From: Afifellaceae bacterium
GTDB lineage: Bacteria; Pseudomonadota; Alphaproteobacteria; Rhizobiales; Afifellaceae
Direction of reading: 5' to 3'
Assembly: GCA_028281235.1 (NCBI GenBank)
Contig: JANQKG010000014.1
Span: 1 to 64,000 of the forward strand
Length of the DNA stretch: 64,000 nt
Within the stretch, counting starts at the first letter, position 1, and every line of letters begins with the position of its first letter. The translations under genes and the position numbers were made by a program. The notes beneath the pieces were generated by a model. The model saw only the letters and a list, made by a program, of their open reading frames with translations. It had not been told where the DNA came from and did not search any database. Shown one piece after another: positions 48,641-57,363 of this stretch.

Positions 48641-49588
48641 CTACTCTGCTCGTCTTTGTAACTCAGCTTGGAACTCCGGCAAGGCCTGGAAGAGATCGGC
48701 CACGAGGCCGTAATCGGCGACTTGGAAGATCGGCGCCTCCTCGTCCTTGTTGATGGCGACGATAACGCGGCTGTCCTTCATGCCCGCCAAGTGCTGGATC
48801 GCCCCGGAAATACCGCAGGCGATGTAAAGGTCCGGCGCGACGATCTTGCCCGTCTGCCCGACCTGCCAATCGTTCGGCGCGTAGCCGGCATCGACGGCCG
48901 CGCGGCTTGCACCCACCGCTGCGCCAAGTGCATCGGCGACTGGCAGGATCACCTCCAAAAACTGCTCTTTTGAGCCGAGCGCCCGCCCGCCGGAGATGAT
49001 GACCTTGGCCGACGCCAGTTCCGGCCGCTCGCTTGCCGCAACGCTTTCCTCCACGAAAGACGACAGGCCTGCATCGTCAGGCGCCGCCACGCTCTCTACC
49101 GGGGCCGCGGCGTCACCGGGCTCCGCGGCAGCGAATGACGCGGTGCGGATCGTCACGACCTTCTTGGCGTCACGCGACTTCACGGTCTGGATGGCGTTGC
49201 CGGCATAGGTCGGGCGGCGGAAGGTCTCCGCATCCACAACCTCCGAAGCGTCGGAAATCTGCATGACGTCGAGCAGCGCGGCAACGCGCGGCAGGACGTT
49301 CTTGCCGTCGGTCGTGGCCGGCGCCACGAGGGCATCGTACGAATCGGCAAGCGACACGATCAGCGCCGCCAGCGGCTCCGCCAGCGCATGCTCCAAGGCG
49401 TCCGATTCCGCCAGAAGCACCTTGGAGACGCCGGTAAGCTTCGCCGCCTCGTCGGCGACGGCCGCGGCGCCTTTGCCGGCGACCAGCACATGCACCTCGC
49501 CGCCGAGCTGAAGCGCGGCGGTCAGCGTTTTCGCCGTCGCCTCGTTGAGCGCGGCATTGTCGTGCTCAGCCAGAACAAGTGCCGTCAT
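48641..49588 (-). CDS. etfA: Electron transfer flavoprotein alpha subunit
   Basis: A 315-residue ETF alpha. N-terminal domain [18 protein letters not shown]; the FAD-binding C-terminal half shows [53 protein letters not shown] and [24 protein letters not shown]. Accepts electrons from acyl-CoA dehydrogenases and passes them to ETF-quinone oxidoreductase. It is separated from etfB by 193 bases of large hairpins, although the two genes are usually almost touching. Confidence 0.95.
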   Translation of the reverse strand: MTALVLAEHDNAALNEATAKTLTAALQLGGEVHVLVAGKGAAAVADEAAKLTGVSKVLLAESDALEHALAEPLAALIVSLADSYDALVAPATTDGKNVLPRVAALLDVMQISDASEVVDAETFRRPTYAGNAIQTVKSRDAKKVVTIRTASFAAAEPGDAAAPVESVAAPDDAGLSSFVEESVAASERPELASAKVIISGGRALGSKEQFLEVILPVADALGAAVGASRAAVDAGYAPNDWQVGQTGKIVAPDLYIACGISGAIQHLAGMKDSRVIVAINKDEEAPIFQVADYGLVADLFQALPEFQAELQRRAE

Positions 49589-49604
49589 TGCCCCGTCCCT
49601 ACCA

Positions 49605-49772
49605 AGTGGATTGTTTCAGACATTTGATACCCACCTGCAGCCCGTCCTTCATCAAATGTCTGAAACCAAGAATCCACTAAAACCCATTGATTTTTGCAAG
49701 TGGTCCTTTTGATCGGAACGTTTGCCTTCGGAATCGCCGCACAAGGACGCAAACGTTCTGATCGGACCACTT
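49605..49772. repeat. Two consecutive large hairpins splitting etfB from etfA
   Basis: Hairpin one: left arm AGTGGATTGTTTCAGACA... (49605-49628) pairs with ATCAAATGTCTGAAAC...CCACT (49651-49678), with a 22-base loop. Hairpin two: AAGTGGTCC...GTTTGC (49698-49725) pairs with GCAAACGTTC...ACCACTT (49749-49772). Both begin with AGTGG and end with CCACT. They resemble in layout the pair at 39080-39227. A stable fold in the etf transcript is likely; possible inserted element. Confidence 0.75.
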
Positions 49773-49781
49773 GTCCGTCCT

Positions 49782-50531
49782 TCACAGCACGCCGGCTTCC
49801 GATGTCAGCTTGTCCACCAACTCGCCGACGGAGGCGACCTTCGCCCCCGCCTGCCGCTTCGGCGGCTCCACCGTCTCCACGATCTCAAGCCGCGGCGTCG
49901 GATCAACGCCGTAATCGGCGGCGCTCTTCGTGTCGATCGGTTTCTTCTTGGCCTTCATGATATTGGGGAGCGACGCGTATCGCGGCTGGTTGAGCCTGAG
50001 GTCGGTGGTGATGATCGCCGGCATCTTGAGCGACACCGTCTGCAGCCCGCCATCCACTTCGCGCGTCACGTCGACCACGCCGTCCTTAATCACGATCTTG
50101 GAGGCAAAAGTCCCCTGCGCCCAGCCGAGCAAGGCGGCCAGCATCTGGCCGGTCTGGCTGGCGTCGTCGTCGATCGCCTGCTTGCCGAGGATCACGATCC
50201 CCGGCGCTTCCTCTTGCACGACGCCCTTCAAGATCTTGGCGACCGCCAGCGGCTCCACGATCCCGTCGACTTCAACGAGGATGCCCCGGTCCGCGCCCAT
50301 GGCAAGCCCGGTGCGGATCGTGTCCTGCGCCTGCGCCGGGCCGATTGAAACGAGCACGATCTCTTCCGCCGTCCCCGCCTCCTTGAGACGGATCGCCTCT
50401 TCCACCGCGATCTCGTCAAACGGGTTCATGGCCATCTTGGTGTTGGTCAAGTCGACGCCCGACCCGTCGGGCTTCACCCGCGGCTTGACGTTCGCGTCGA
50501 TGACCCGTTTCACCGGCACCAGCACTTTCAT
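49782..50531 (-). CDS. etfB: Electron transfer flavoprotein beta subunit
   Basis: A 249-residue ETF beta with [95 protein letters not shown] and the ETF signature-like [29 protein letters not shown]. Binds AMP and docks acyl-CoA dehydrogenases. First gene of the etfB-etfA-hbd group. Confidence 0.95.
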   Translation of the reverse strand: MKVLVPVKRVIDANVKPRVKPDGSGVDLTNTKMAMNPFDEIAVEEAIRLKEAGTAEEIVLVSIGPAQAQDTIRTGLAMGADRGILVEVDGIVEPLAVAKILKGVVQEEAPGIVILGKQAIDDDASQTGQMLAALLGWAQGTFASKIVIKDGVVDVTREVDGGLQTVSLKMPAIITTDLRLNQPRYASLPNIMKAKKKPIDTKSAADYGVDPTPRLEIVETVEPPKRQAGAKVASVGELVDKLTSEAGVL

Positions 50532-50624
50532 GGGAGTCCTTCCGGGCTTTCAGGCGTCGGACTAAACCGCCTGGGCCCGGCAAATCAAGCCGGACCACCC
50601 AGCTTCAATGCCGCATAGACTTCG

Positions 50625-51329
50625 TCATCCGCCCTGCCGCAGGTTGCGGTCAAAAAGCACCACGCCCGGGCGGCGAAGCAGGACGATAAGCACCGCGCCG
50701 GCGATCAGCCCACCGATATGCGCCCACCAGGCCGTTGAATCCGCCTCCGTGGCCGCCGCAGCGCTGAAGAACTGGAACACCACCCAGCCGCCAAGCACCC
50801 ACATCGCGGAAAGCCGGACCGGAATACGGCCGAGCAGCAGAATCCAGAGTTTGACGCGCGGATGGAGCACGAGATAGGCGCCGACCACGCCGGCCACTGC
50901 GCCGGAAGCGCCGATCAAAGGGGCGGTGGATTGCGGGTCGGAGAGCGAATGGACCAGGGCGGCGAACATTGCACAGGCGATATAGAAAGCAAGATAGCGA
51001 AGGTGCCCAAGCGCGTCCTCGATATTGTCTCCAAAGACCCAAAGGAACGCCATGTTGCCGATCAGGTGCCACCAATCCGCGTGCAGAAACGCGTAGGTCA
51101 GATAAGTCGCGGTCGCCGGCACATATTGCGGCGCCAGGGCATAATCGTTGACGACGGAGGGAATGAAGCCGAAGGCGATCGCCGCAGCGTTGATCGCCGG
51201 CGCGCCGAGATCGCCGGAGGCGAGAAAGCTCATCAAGAAGCAAAGCGTCGTGACGCCGATCAGCGTGTAATTGACGTACGGCCGGGGCAGATGGCGAAGC
51301 GGATTGTCGTCATGAAGCGGAATGAACAC
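50625..51329 (-). CDS. Rhomboid family intramembrane serine protease
   Basis: A 234-residue protein with about six membrane helices. The catalytic dyad is visible: Ser in LIGASGAVAGVVGAY near residue 145 and His in WWAHIGGLIAGAVLIV near residue 205. Conserved HADWWHLIGNMAFLWVFGDNIED contains the H-x-x-x-N loop. Cleaves membrane proteins within the bilayer; the substrate is unknown. 21 bases upstream of the stop of pduO on the same strand, so it is distal to that gene in a likely operon. Confidence 0.92.
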   Translation of the reverse strand: MFIPLHDDNPLRHLPRPYVNYTLIGVTTLCFLMSFLASGDLGAPAINAAAIAFGFIPSVVNDYALAPQYVPATATYLTYAFLHADWWHLIGNMAFLWVFGDNIEDALGHLRYLAFYIACAMFAALVHSLSDPQSTAPLIGASGAVAGVVGAYLVLHPRVKLWILLLGRIPVRLSAMWVLGGWVVFQFFSAAAATEADSTAWWAHIGGLIAGAVLIVLLRRPGVVLFDRNLRQGG

Positions 51330-51350
51330 GGGATTTGAGCGCGACCGTTT

Positions 51351-51932
51351 CTAGCGGTTCTTACCGGGGACCCAAAGCACGTCGCCCTCGCCGCGTGCGT
51401 TGACCCAGCGGCTGGCAACGAACAGGAAGTCGGAAAGGCGGTTCATATAGACAAGCGCAGGGTTGCCGACGCCGCCAGGCTCCCGCTCCGCCAGCGCGAC
51501 CATCAAACGCTCTGCCCGGCGCGTAATGGTGCGCGCGAGATGCAGCGCCGCCGCCGCGCGACTGCCGCCGGGCAGCACGAAAGAACGCAGCGGCTGAAGC
51601 GCCGCATTGAGCTGATCGATGTCGCGTTCGAGGCGTTCCACCTGTGCTGAGACAACGCGGAGCGGCTCGTAATCCTTCGGCTTGCCGTCATCGGGCGTGG
51701 CGAGTTCCGCGCCCAGATCGAACAGATCGTTCTGCACATGCTCCAGCATGGCGCTGAGGCCCGCTTCATCGGCGGCGAGTTCGGTTCTGGCGACGCCAAT
51801 CGCGGCGTTGGCTTCATCGACCGTCCCGTAGGCTTCGATGCGCAGGTCGTGCTTGGAGCGACGCTCGCCGCTCCCCAGCGCCGTCGTCCCGTCATCGCCG
51901 GTCTTGGTGTAGATCTTGTTGAGAACCACCAT
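51351..51932 (-). CDS. ATP:cob(I)alamin adenosyltransferase, PduO type
   Basis: A 193-residue PduO/MMAB-type adenosyltransferase that forms the Co-C bond of adenosylcobalamin. The ATP-binding N-terminus is LNKIYTKTGDDGTTALGSGERRSK, then YGTVDEANAAIGVAR; later motifs are VLPGGSRAAAALHLARTITRRAERL and YMNRLSDFLFVASRW. Supports methylmalonyl-CoA mutase and similar enzymes. Length is normal. Clustered with a HIG1-like membrane gene upstream and rhomboid downstream. Confidence 0.94.
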   Translation of the reverse strand: MVVLNKIYTKTGDDGTTALGSGERRSKHDLRIEAYGTVDEANAAIGVARTELAADEAGLSAMLEHVQNDLFDLGAELATPDDGKPKDYEPLRVVSAQVERLERDIDQLNAALQPLRSFVLPGGSRAAAALHLARTITRRAERLMVALAEREPGGVGNPALVYMNRLSDFLFVASRWVNARGEGDVLWVPGKNR

Positions 51933-52010
51933 GGTGGCCGGAGCTTACAGAGCGAAGGCCGCCACGTCAGCGATAAATGCGCCGGAGGGACAATTGCCGC
52001 GGCAACACGC

Positions 52011-52202
52011 TCAGCGCTGCATGATCCAGAGCACCGCCATGGCGACGACAATCGCCGCAAATTGCGCAATGACCCGCGCCCGCATCAGCCTTTGCGAGGC
52101 GTTGCCTGAGCCGCCGCGCATCATGTTCCACAAGCCGAGCAGCAGGATGATCGCGACGATCGCGACCGCGATGGGCAACAGCCCCTGAACAAAAGACGCC
52201 AT
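52011..52202 (-). CDS. Twin-transmembrane protein with HIG1-type domain
   Basis: A 63-residue protein of two membrane helices (LLPIAVAIVAIILLLGLWNMM and VIAQFAAIVVAMAVLWIM) joined by a short polar loop with RGGSGNASQRLMRARV. The loop motif (Q-x-L-M-R-x-R-V) matches the HIG1/hypoxia-induced family, whose bacterial members associate with cytochrome oxidases. Role here is inferred. Just upstream of pduO on the same strand; spacing 78 bases. Confidence 0.8.
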   Translation of the reverse strand: MASFVQGLLPIAVAIVAIILLLGLWNMMRGGSGNASQRLMRARVIAQFAAIVVAMAVLWIMQR

Positions 52203-52245
52203 CGCCGCTTATTGCGCCTTGCCACGCCGATGTTCAACCCGCTCA

Positions 52246-52301
52246 GAGCCCGTTTGAGAATTCCGGCCCCGCGCCGTGAGGTTGATTTTTCAAACAGGCT
52301 C
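52246..52301. repeat. Inverted-repeat element, family B, copy 3
   Basis: Ends GAGCCCGTTTGA and TCAAACAGGCTC frame a 56-bp element with the internal AACCTCACGGCGCGG motif on the minus strand. The right end abuts the TGA stop of the SDR gene (52302-52304). Confidence 0.85.
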
Positions 52302-53135
52302 TCAGCCCCTGCTGGTCGCCCAGGCCAGAAAGGCATGCAGCCGACGCTTGGTTGCGAACCGCCTGAGGAGGGCCATGCCGTGGGTCGGATACGTGACGAA
52401 ATATTGCGGCCGTGGACGTGGGCTTTCCAGCGCCCGAACAAGCGCGGCGAGCACCGCCTCCGGTCCCAGCTGGCCATAAGTCACGCCGCCTTTCTCAAGC
52501 GAGCGCAGGCGGTAGCTGTAATATTTTGCGTGGACGGAGTTCTCCACATCGATGTTGCGGCGCGCATGCGCTGCCGCACTTCTCATGAGCTGCGTGCGGA
52601 TGGGCCCCGGCTCGATCACGGAGACATGGATGCCTGAGCCCTCAAGCTCGATCCTGAGCGTGTCGGAATAGGCTTCCAACGCCCATTTCGTGCTGGCATA
52701 GGACCCGCGAAAGCCCATCGTGACAAAGCCGAGCACCGAAGAGCACATCACGATGCGCCCGCTTCCCTGTTCGCGCATGGCGGGGATCATGCGCCGCGTC
52801 AGATCGTGCCAGCCAAAGAAATTCGCCTCAAACTGCGCCCGCAACACGGAAGTGGGAACATCCTCCAGCGCGCCCGGTTGCGCATAGGCACCATTGTTGA
52901 AGATCGCGTCGAGCCGGCCGCCGGTCTCCGCCAGCACCGCATCGGCCGTCGCGGCGATGGACTCTTCCTCCATATAATCGAGGTAATGCGCGCTAAGCCC
53001 GGCCGCCTTCAGCCGGGCGATGTCCCCCGGCTTGCGCGCCGTGGCAAAGACGCGCCAGCCGCGCGCCTGCATGCCGAGCGCGGCGCATTCGCCGATGCCG
53101 CTTGAGCAGCCGGTGATCAGAACAGTCCGTTGCAT
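52302..53135 (-). CDS. SDR family oxidoreductase
   Basis: A 277-residue classical SDR: VLITGCSSGIGECAALGM at the start, FNNGAYAQPGALEDV (in place of NNAG), and catalytic Ser and Y-x-x-x-K in MCSSVLGFVTMGFRGSYASTKWALEAY. The pattern with EPGPIRTQL resembles the retinol-dehydrogenase-like SDRs, but the substrate is not known. Stop codon abuts a family B element. Confidence 0.88.
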   Translation of the reverse strand: MQRTVLITGCSSGIGECAALGMQARGWRVFATARKPGDIARLKAAGLSAHYLDYMEEESIAATADAVLAETGGRLDAIFNNGAYAQPGALEDVPTSVLRAQFEANFFGWHDLTRRMIPAMREQGSGRIVMCSSVLGFVTMGFRGSYASTKWALEAYSDTLRIELEGSGIHVSVIEPGPIRTQLMRSAAAHARRNIDVENSVHAKYYSYRLRSLEKGGVTYGQLGPEAVLAALVRALESPRPRPQYFVTYPTHGMALLRRFATKRRLHAFLAWATSRG

Positions 53136-53274
53136 GCCCCCCTTGCGCTTCCCTCCCCGCGCCGCTTTCGCTCAATCGCTTTCGCGAACCCGACCTCTAT
53201 GGCAGAAACCGCACCGCCGAAACCCCGCTTGTCGTCCTGCCCGGGGGACCGGCGGCGGGCAAGCCGGAGCACCT

Positions 53275-54240
53275 ATGTCGGAAACGCTCATCATCGTCGT
53301 TTCGATCTTCGGCCTGATCGGGCTCGGCTATCTCTCCGCTTGGACTAAGCTCCTGTCGTCAGACGTGGGCGAGAAACTCGCGGAATTCGTCTTCACGCTG
53401 CCGATCCCGCTGCTCATCTTCGACGCCCTTGCAACCGCCGACCTTCAGGGTGTGACGCCATGGCGGATCTGGGCCGCCTACTTCGTCCCGTTCACCATCG
53501 TGTGGGCGGCGTCCCACCTGATGGTCGTGCATCTCTTCAAGCGCGACACGCGGGCCGGGATCGTCGCCGGCGGCTCCGCCGCTTATTCCAACTCCGTGCT
53601 GATCGGCATTCCTCTGGTGCTGGTCACGCTGGGTGATGCCGGCATGGTCTTCATCATCGTCGTGATTGCAGTTCATCTGCCGGTCCTTATGGTCGTCAGC
53701 GTCGTCCTCAATGAATGGGCGTTATCGGCGGACGAAGAGGCGAACGAAAGTACGCCCCGCGCCGAGGCCTGGCGGCGTCTGGGCATTTCGCTCGTCACGA
53801 ATCCGATCCTGATCGGCACGGCGCTTGGCCTTCTGTGGCGCTTCACCGGCCTAACGATCCCAAAGGTCGCCGCGGCGATCATCGAGCCACTGGCGCTCTC
53901 CGCCGGACCGCTGGCGCTTTTTGCATCCGGCATGGCGCTGGTGAATTATGGCATCGCACGACAAATCCGCCCCGCAACGGCGATCGCTGTGCTGAAGCTT
54001 GTGCTCCTCCCGACATTGGTGATGACAGCCGCCTGGGCCATTGGTCTTCCGCCGGTCGGTATCGCCGCCATCACGCTCATCGCCGCCTGCCCGACCGGCG
54101 TGAACGCGCCGCTGATCGCGATGCGCCTGGGGACCGGACAGGCGCTGTCATCCAACACGCTCGTCATCTCCACCGCAGCCGGCGTTCTTACGACCAGCAT
54201 ATGGCTGGTCGTCGTGCGCGCGCTGTTGGAGCCTGTTTGA
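53275..54240 (+). CDS. AEC family transporter
   Basis: A 321-residue auxin-efflux-carrier-type permease with about ten helices: LIIVVSIFGLIGLGYLSAW, FTLPIPLLIFDALATAD, AAYFVPFTIVWAASHLMVV, GGSAAYSNSVLIGIPLVLVTLG, and a second half with GTALGLLWRFTGLTIP, ALSAGPLALFASGMAL, LKLVLLPTLVMTAAWAIG and ACPTGVNAPLIAMRLG. These bacterial proteins export small organic acids such as malonate or malate. ATG 53275 with GGAG seven bases upstream. Its final codons (EPV then TGA) are encoded inside a family B repeat. Confidence 0.9.
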   Translation: MSETLIIVVSIFGLIGLGYLSAWTKLLSSDVGEKLAEFVFTLPIPLLIFDALATADLQGVTPWRIWAAYFVPFTIVWAASHLMVVHLFKRDTRAGIVAGGSAAYSNSVLIGIPLVLVTLGDAGMVFIIVVIAVHLPVLMVVSVVLNEWALSADEEANESTPRAEAWRRLGISLVTNPILIGTALGLLWRFTGLTIPKVAAAIIEPLALSAGPLALFASGMALVNYGIARQIRPATAIAVLKLVLLPTLVMTAAWAIGLPPVGIAAITLIAACPTGVNAPLIAMRLGTGQALSSNTLVISTAAGVLTTSIWLVVVRALLEPV

Positions 54241-54284
54241 GCAATCAACCTCACGGCGCGCGGACCGCATTCTCAAAAGGGCAC
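54229..54284. repeat. Inverted-repeat element, family B, copy 4
   Basis: Left end GAGCCTGTTTGA supplies the stop of the AEC gene; the right end TCAAAAGGGCAC (degenerate) abuts the TAA of gluQRS at 54285. Internal ATCAACCTCACGGCGCG is shared. This 56-bp copy sits exactly between two convergent stop codons. Confidence 0.85.
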
Positions 54285-55190
54285 TTAATTCTGAGGTCGA
54301 AGGCCGAGGCCGGCAATCAGTTCGCCCGGACTCTCGCCCGCATCGCGCCGTGCGCGAATGGTCTCAGAGCCACGCGACTTGGCAAGCTTGGCGCCGGTCT
54401 CATCAAGAATCAGCCGGTGGTGGAAATAGCACGGCTCGGGAAGATCGAGCAGCGCCTGCAGAACGCGATGCACGGATGTGGAAGGCTGCAAGTCCAGCCC
54501 GCGCACAATATCGGTGACGCCCTGGAACGCATCGTCGACGACGACAGAAAGGTGATAGCTCGCCGGCAGGGCCTTACGCGCCAGCACCACATCGCCCCAG
54601 GCGGCGGGATCGGCGGCCTGCACCACAGAAGCCTCATGCCCGAAGGGATCGACCTCCTGCCAGGAAAGCGCCGGCGAGCCATCGAGCGCCCGCTTCATGT
54701 CGAGCCGGAGCGCGTAGGGCCGTCCGCTCGCCGTCTCCGCTTGGCGCCGCGCCTTGCTCCATTCGCGCTCTGTGCCCGGATAGAGCGGCGCGCCGTCGGG
54801 ATCGCGCGGCCAGTCAGAATCAGCGGTGGCCGCGGCAATCTCCTTCCGGCTCATGAACGACGGATAGAGCAGGCCCAGCCGATCGAGTTCGGCAAGCGCC
54901 TGCCGGTAAGCGTCGAAACGCTCGCTCTGCCGCATCACGGGCTCTTCCCAGGTCAATCCAAGCCAGCCGAGGTCTTCGTAGATCGCCGTCTCGAATTCGG
55001 CGCGCGCGCGGGTCACGTCGATGTCCTCAATGCGCAACAGCAACCGGCCGCCCGACGCCGCTGCGGCGCGCTGATTGAGCAACGCGGAGTACGCATGGCC
55101 GCGATGCAGGTAGCCGTTCGGACTTGGCGCGAAGCGGAACACGCGCGCTCCGGTCCCAAACGCTTCATTTGAAGCTGGCTCTTTCGTCAA
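54285..55190 (-). CDS. gluQRS: Glutamyl-Q tRNA(Asp) synthetase
   Basis: A 301-residue truncated glutamyl-tRNA-synthetase paralogue that attaches glutamate to queuosine in tRNA-Asp. The N-terminal class I signature is RFAPSPNGYLHRGHAYSALLN (HIGH-like LHRGH); LLRIEDIDVTRAR, SYHLSVVVDDAFQGVTDIVRG and LDETGAKLAKSRGSE (KMSKS-like) follow. It lacks an anticodon-binding domain, as expected for GluQRS. Confidence 0.92.
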   Translation of the reverse strand: MTKEPASNEAFGTGARVFRFAPSPNGYLHRGHAYSALLNQRAAAASGGRLLLRIEDIDVTRARAEFETAIYEDLGWLGLTWEEPVMRQSERFDAYRQALAELDRLGLLYPSFMSRKEIAAATADSDWPRDPDGAPLYPGTEREWSKARRQAETASGRPYALRLDMKRALDGSPALSWQEVDPFGHEASVVQAADPAAWGDVVLARKALPASYHLSVVVDDAFQGVTDIVRGLDLQPSTSVHRVLQALLDLPEPCYFHHRLILDETGAKLAKSRGSETIRARRDAGESPGELIAGLGLRPQN

Positions 55191-55283
55191 ACCTGCTCTT
55201 CCGTCGGCGATACCGCTTCCTATATCCCCTTGAACCTATAGCCGGCGCTGTTTTCAGTGGGCGGCGCGACCGCGTGAGGATCC

Positions 55284-56078
55284 ATGCCGTTTCACGAATG
55301 GCACATTACCGCTGGCGATCGTCTTGATCCTAAACGCACGGTCGTGATCCTGCCGCTCGCCGCAACCGAGCAGCACGGCCCGCATCTGCCCAATAGCACG
55401 GACTGCGTCATCGCCGACGGTCTGACGGCGGAAGCATCGCGGCGCGCTCCGGACTCTCTCCCCGTCATCCGCTTTCCCACACAGACCATTGGCGCTTCGC
55501 TTGAGCATGCCCGATTTGCCGGAACGCAAAGCCTCACGACCGCTGAACTGATCGAGACGATCCTCGCGCGCGGCAACGAGGTTGCGCAATCGGGCCTGCG
55601 CAAGCTTGTGTTGATCAGCTCGCATGGCGGCAACGTATCGGCGATGAACGCGGCTGCGTTGGAGTGTCGCGCGCGCTTCGATTTGCTGGCAATTACCTTG
55701 ACCTGGAATCGGCTGGGCTTTCCCGCCGGCACGATCTCCGACGAGGAGCGCGCGTTCGGCGTGCATGGCGGGCAGATTGAAACATCGTTGATGCTGCATT
55801 TTAGTAGAGAGCAGGTGGACATGAGCCGCGCCGCGGACTTTCCCTCCCTTCAGGCTGAGCTCTCGCAACGCTATCGATGGCTGCGCGCCTATGGCCCGAT
55901 CGGCTTCGGCTGGCTGGCCGGTGATTTGAACCGTGACGGCGTAACGGGCAATGCGGCGGCAGCAAGTGCTGAGATCGGCGCGGCGATCGCGGCGCATCAA
56001 TCCGCTGCGTTCGTGGAGCTCCTGAGCGAGGTGGCGGAGGCGGATGTCGACGACCTCCTCCACGGCGAGGATCGCTAG
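55284..56078 (+). CDS. Creatininase family amidohydrolase
   Basis: A 264-residue metal-dependent amidohydrolase of the creatininase fold. Metal ligands are visible: Glu/His of LAATEQHGPHLPNSTD near residue 30, the SSHGGN loop near 115 and DEERAFGVHGGQIETSLML with His and Glu near 160. Family members hydrolyse cyclic or linear amides (creatinine, formyl-amino sugars and others); the substrate is not predictable. ATG 55284; the stop is immediately followed by the ATG of an amidase gene. Confidence 0.88.
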   Translation: MPFHEWHITAGDRLDPKRTVVILPLAATEQHGPHLPNSTDCVIADGLTAEASRRAPDSLPVIRFPTQTIGASLEHARFAGTQSLTTAELIETILARGNEVAQSGLRKLVLISSHGGNVSAMNAAALECRARFDLLAITLTWNRLGFPAGTISDEERAFGVHGGQIETSLMLHFSREQVDMSRAADFPSLQAELSQRYRWLRAYGPIGFGWLAGDLNRDGVTGNAAAASAEIGAAIAAHQSAAFVELLSEVAEADVDDLLHGEDR

Positions 56079-57272
56079 ATGCTCTTGAAGGACGACCCCG
56101 TTCACGCCTTCATACCCTACGATGCCGTTGCCGTGCCGTCGGCATCGAGCGGCCCTCTTCACGGCCTCACATTCGCTGTGAAGGACATCTTTGACGTCGC
56201 CGGCTATCCGACCGGCAGCGGCAGCCCGGTCAAATTGGCCGCCAGCCCCGTTCACACCGAGACCGCCCCCATCGTCGCAGCCATGCTGGACGCCGGCGCG
56301 CGCTTCATCGGCAAGACGCAGACCGATGAGATGACGTTCTCCATGAACGGCCAGAACAAGCACTATCCGGAGCCGATCAACGTGCGCGCCGATGGCCGCA
56401 TCACCGGCGGGTCATCGTCCGGCTCGGCGGCGGCGGTGGCGGCCGGGCTGTGCGACTTCGCCATCGGCTCCGACACAGGCGGTTCGGTGCGCGGACCGGC
56501 GAGCTATTGCGGGCTTTGGGGGATCAGGCCGACGCACGGGCGCGTGCTGAATGCGCGCACCATGCCGCTTGCTGCGTCCTTCGACACGATCGGCTATTTC
56601 GCCGACGACGCGGCCATCTTCGCCAAGGTCGCACCGCCCTTTCTCGGCGAGGACGAAACACCGGTTGCGCTGACACATGTGAAGCGCGCCGACGACGCCT
56701 TTGCGATGCTGCTTTCAAAGCGCGAGGCCGAAGCGCTCAGGCCGGCTGAGATAAAGGTCGAGGCGCGGTTCGGCGCGGCCGAGCGCGCCATCGTCGCGCC
56801 TGAGGGGCTCCAGCCCTGGTACGAGACGTTTCGTCATCTCCAGGCCGTCGAGGCGTGGGAGGCGCACGGCGCCTGGATTGAGAAGCACGACCCCGACATG
56901 ACCCCCGGCGTGCGTGAGCGGTTTGAGTTCGGCAGCACGATCGGTCCGGCCACAAGGCGCGAGATGGAGGAGCGGCGCGAAGGACAGCGTGCGCGCGTTG
57001 AGGAGATCGTTGGGCATGACTCGGTGCTGATCGTGCCCACCGTGCCGGCGATCGCGCCGCGGCGCGATCTCGCCGGCGACGCCTTGCAGGAATATCGCGA
57101 ACGCGCGCTCTCCATCCTTTGTATTGCCGGGCTCTCCGGCCTGCCGCAGGTGACGATGCCAATCGCCGAGTTGGACGGCTCACCTATCGGCCTGTCTTTG
57201 ATCGGACCGCGCAATTCCGACCGCGCGCTCATTACATTGGTGACACACATCGCGGAGCAAGAGCCCGTTTGA
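56079..57272 (+). CDS. Amidase signature family hydrolase
   Basis: A 397-residue amidase. The Ser-cisSer-Lys triad is visible: Lys in TFAVKDIFDVAG near residue 37, cis-Ser in GGSSSGSAAAVAAG and the nucleophile Ser in DTGGSVRGPASYCG near residue 135. It resembles AtzE- or indole-acetamide-type amidases. It starts directly after the creatininase stop, so the pair should act together on an amide or cyclic amide substrate. The final codons (EPV then TGA) and stop lie in a family B repeat. Confidence 0.9.
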   Translation: MLLKDDPVHAFIPYDAVAVPSASSGPLHGLTFAVKDIFDVAGYPTGSGSPVKLAASPVHTETAPIVAAMLDAGARFIGKTQTDEMTFSMNGQNKHYPEPINVRADGRITGGSSSGSAAAVAAGLCDFAIGSDTGGSVRGPASYCGLWGIRPTHGRVLNARTMPLAASFDTIGYFADDAAIFAKVAPPFLGEDETPVALTHVKRADDAFAMLLSKREAEALRPAEIKVEARFGAAERAIVAPEGLQPWYETFRHLQAVEAWEAHGAWIEKHDPDMTPGVRERFEFGSTIGPATRREMEERREGQRARVEEIVGHDSVLIVPTVPAIAPRRDLAGDALQEYRERALSILCIAGLSGLPQVTMPIAELDGSPIGLSLIGPRNSDRALITLVTHIAEQEPV

Positions 57273-57290
57273 GATTGTTCAAACAGGCTC
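57261..57290. repeat. Inverted-repeat element, family B, copy 5 (minimal)
   Basis: GAGCCCGTTTGA-GATTGT-TCAAACAGGCTC: the two ends alone, joined by six bases. The amidase stop TGA (57270-57272) is inside the left end. Confidence 0.85.
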
Positions 57291-57363
57291 CAAGCGTCTT
57301 GAAATCGCCGGGTTGGCTGGACACATGGGGGCCGTCCGGCCGCCGCCAGGAAGGGGAAGTCAT

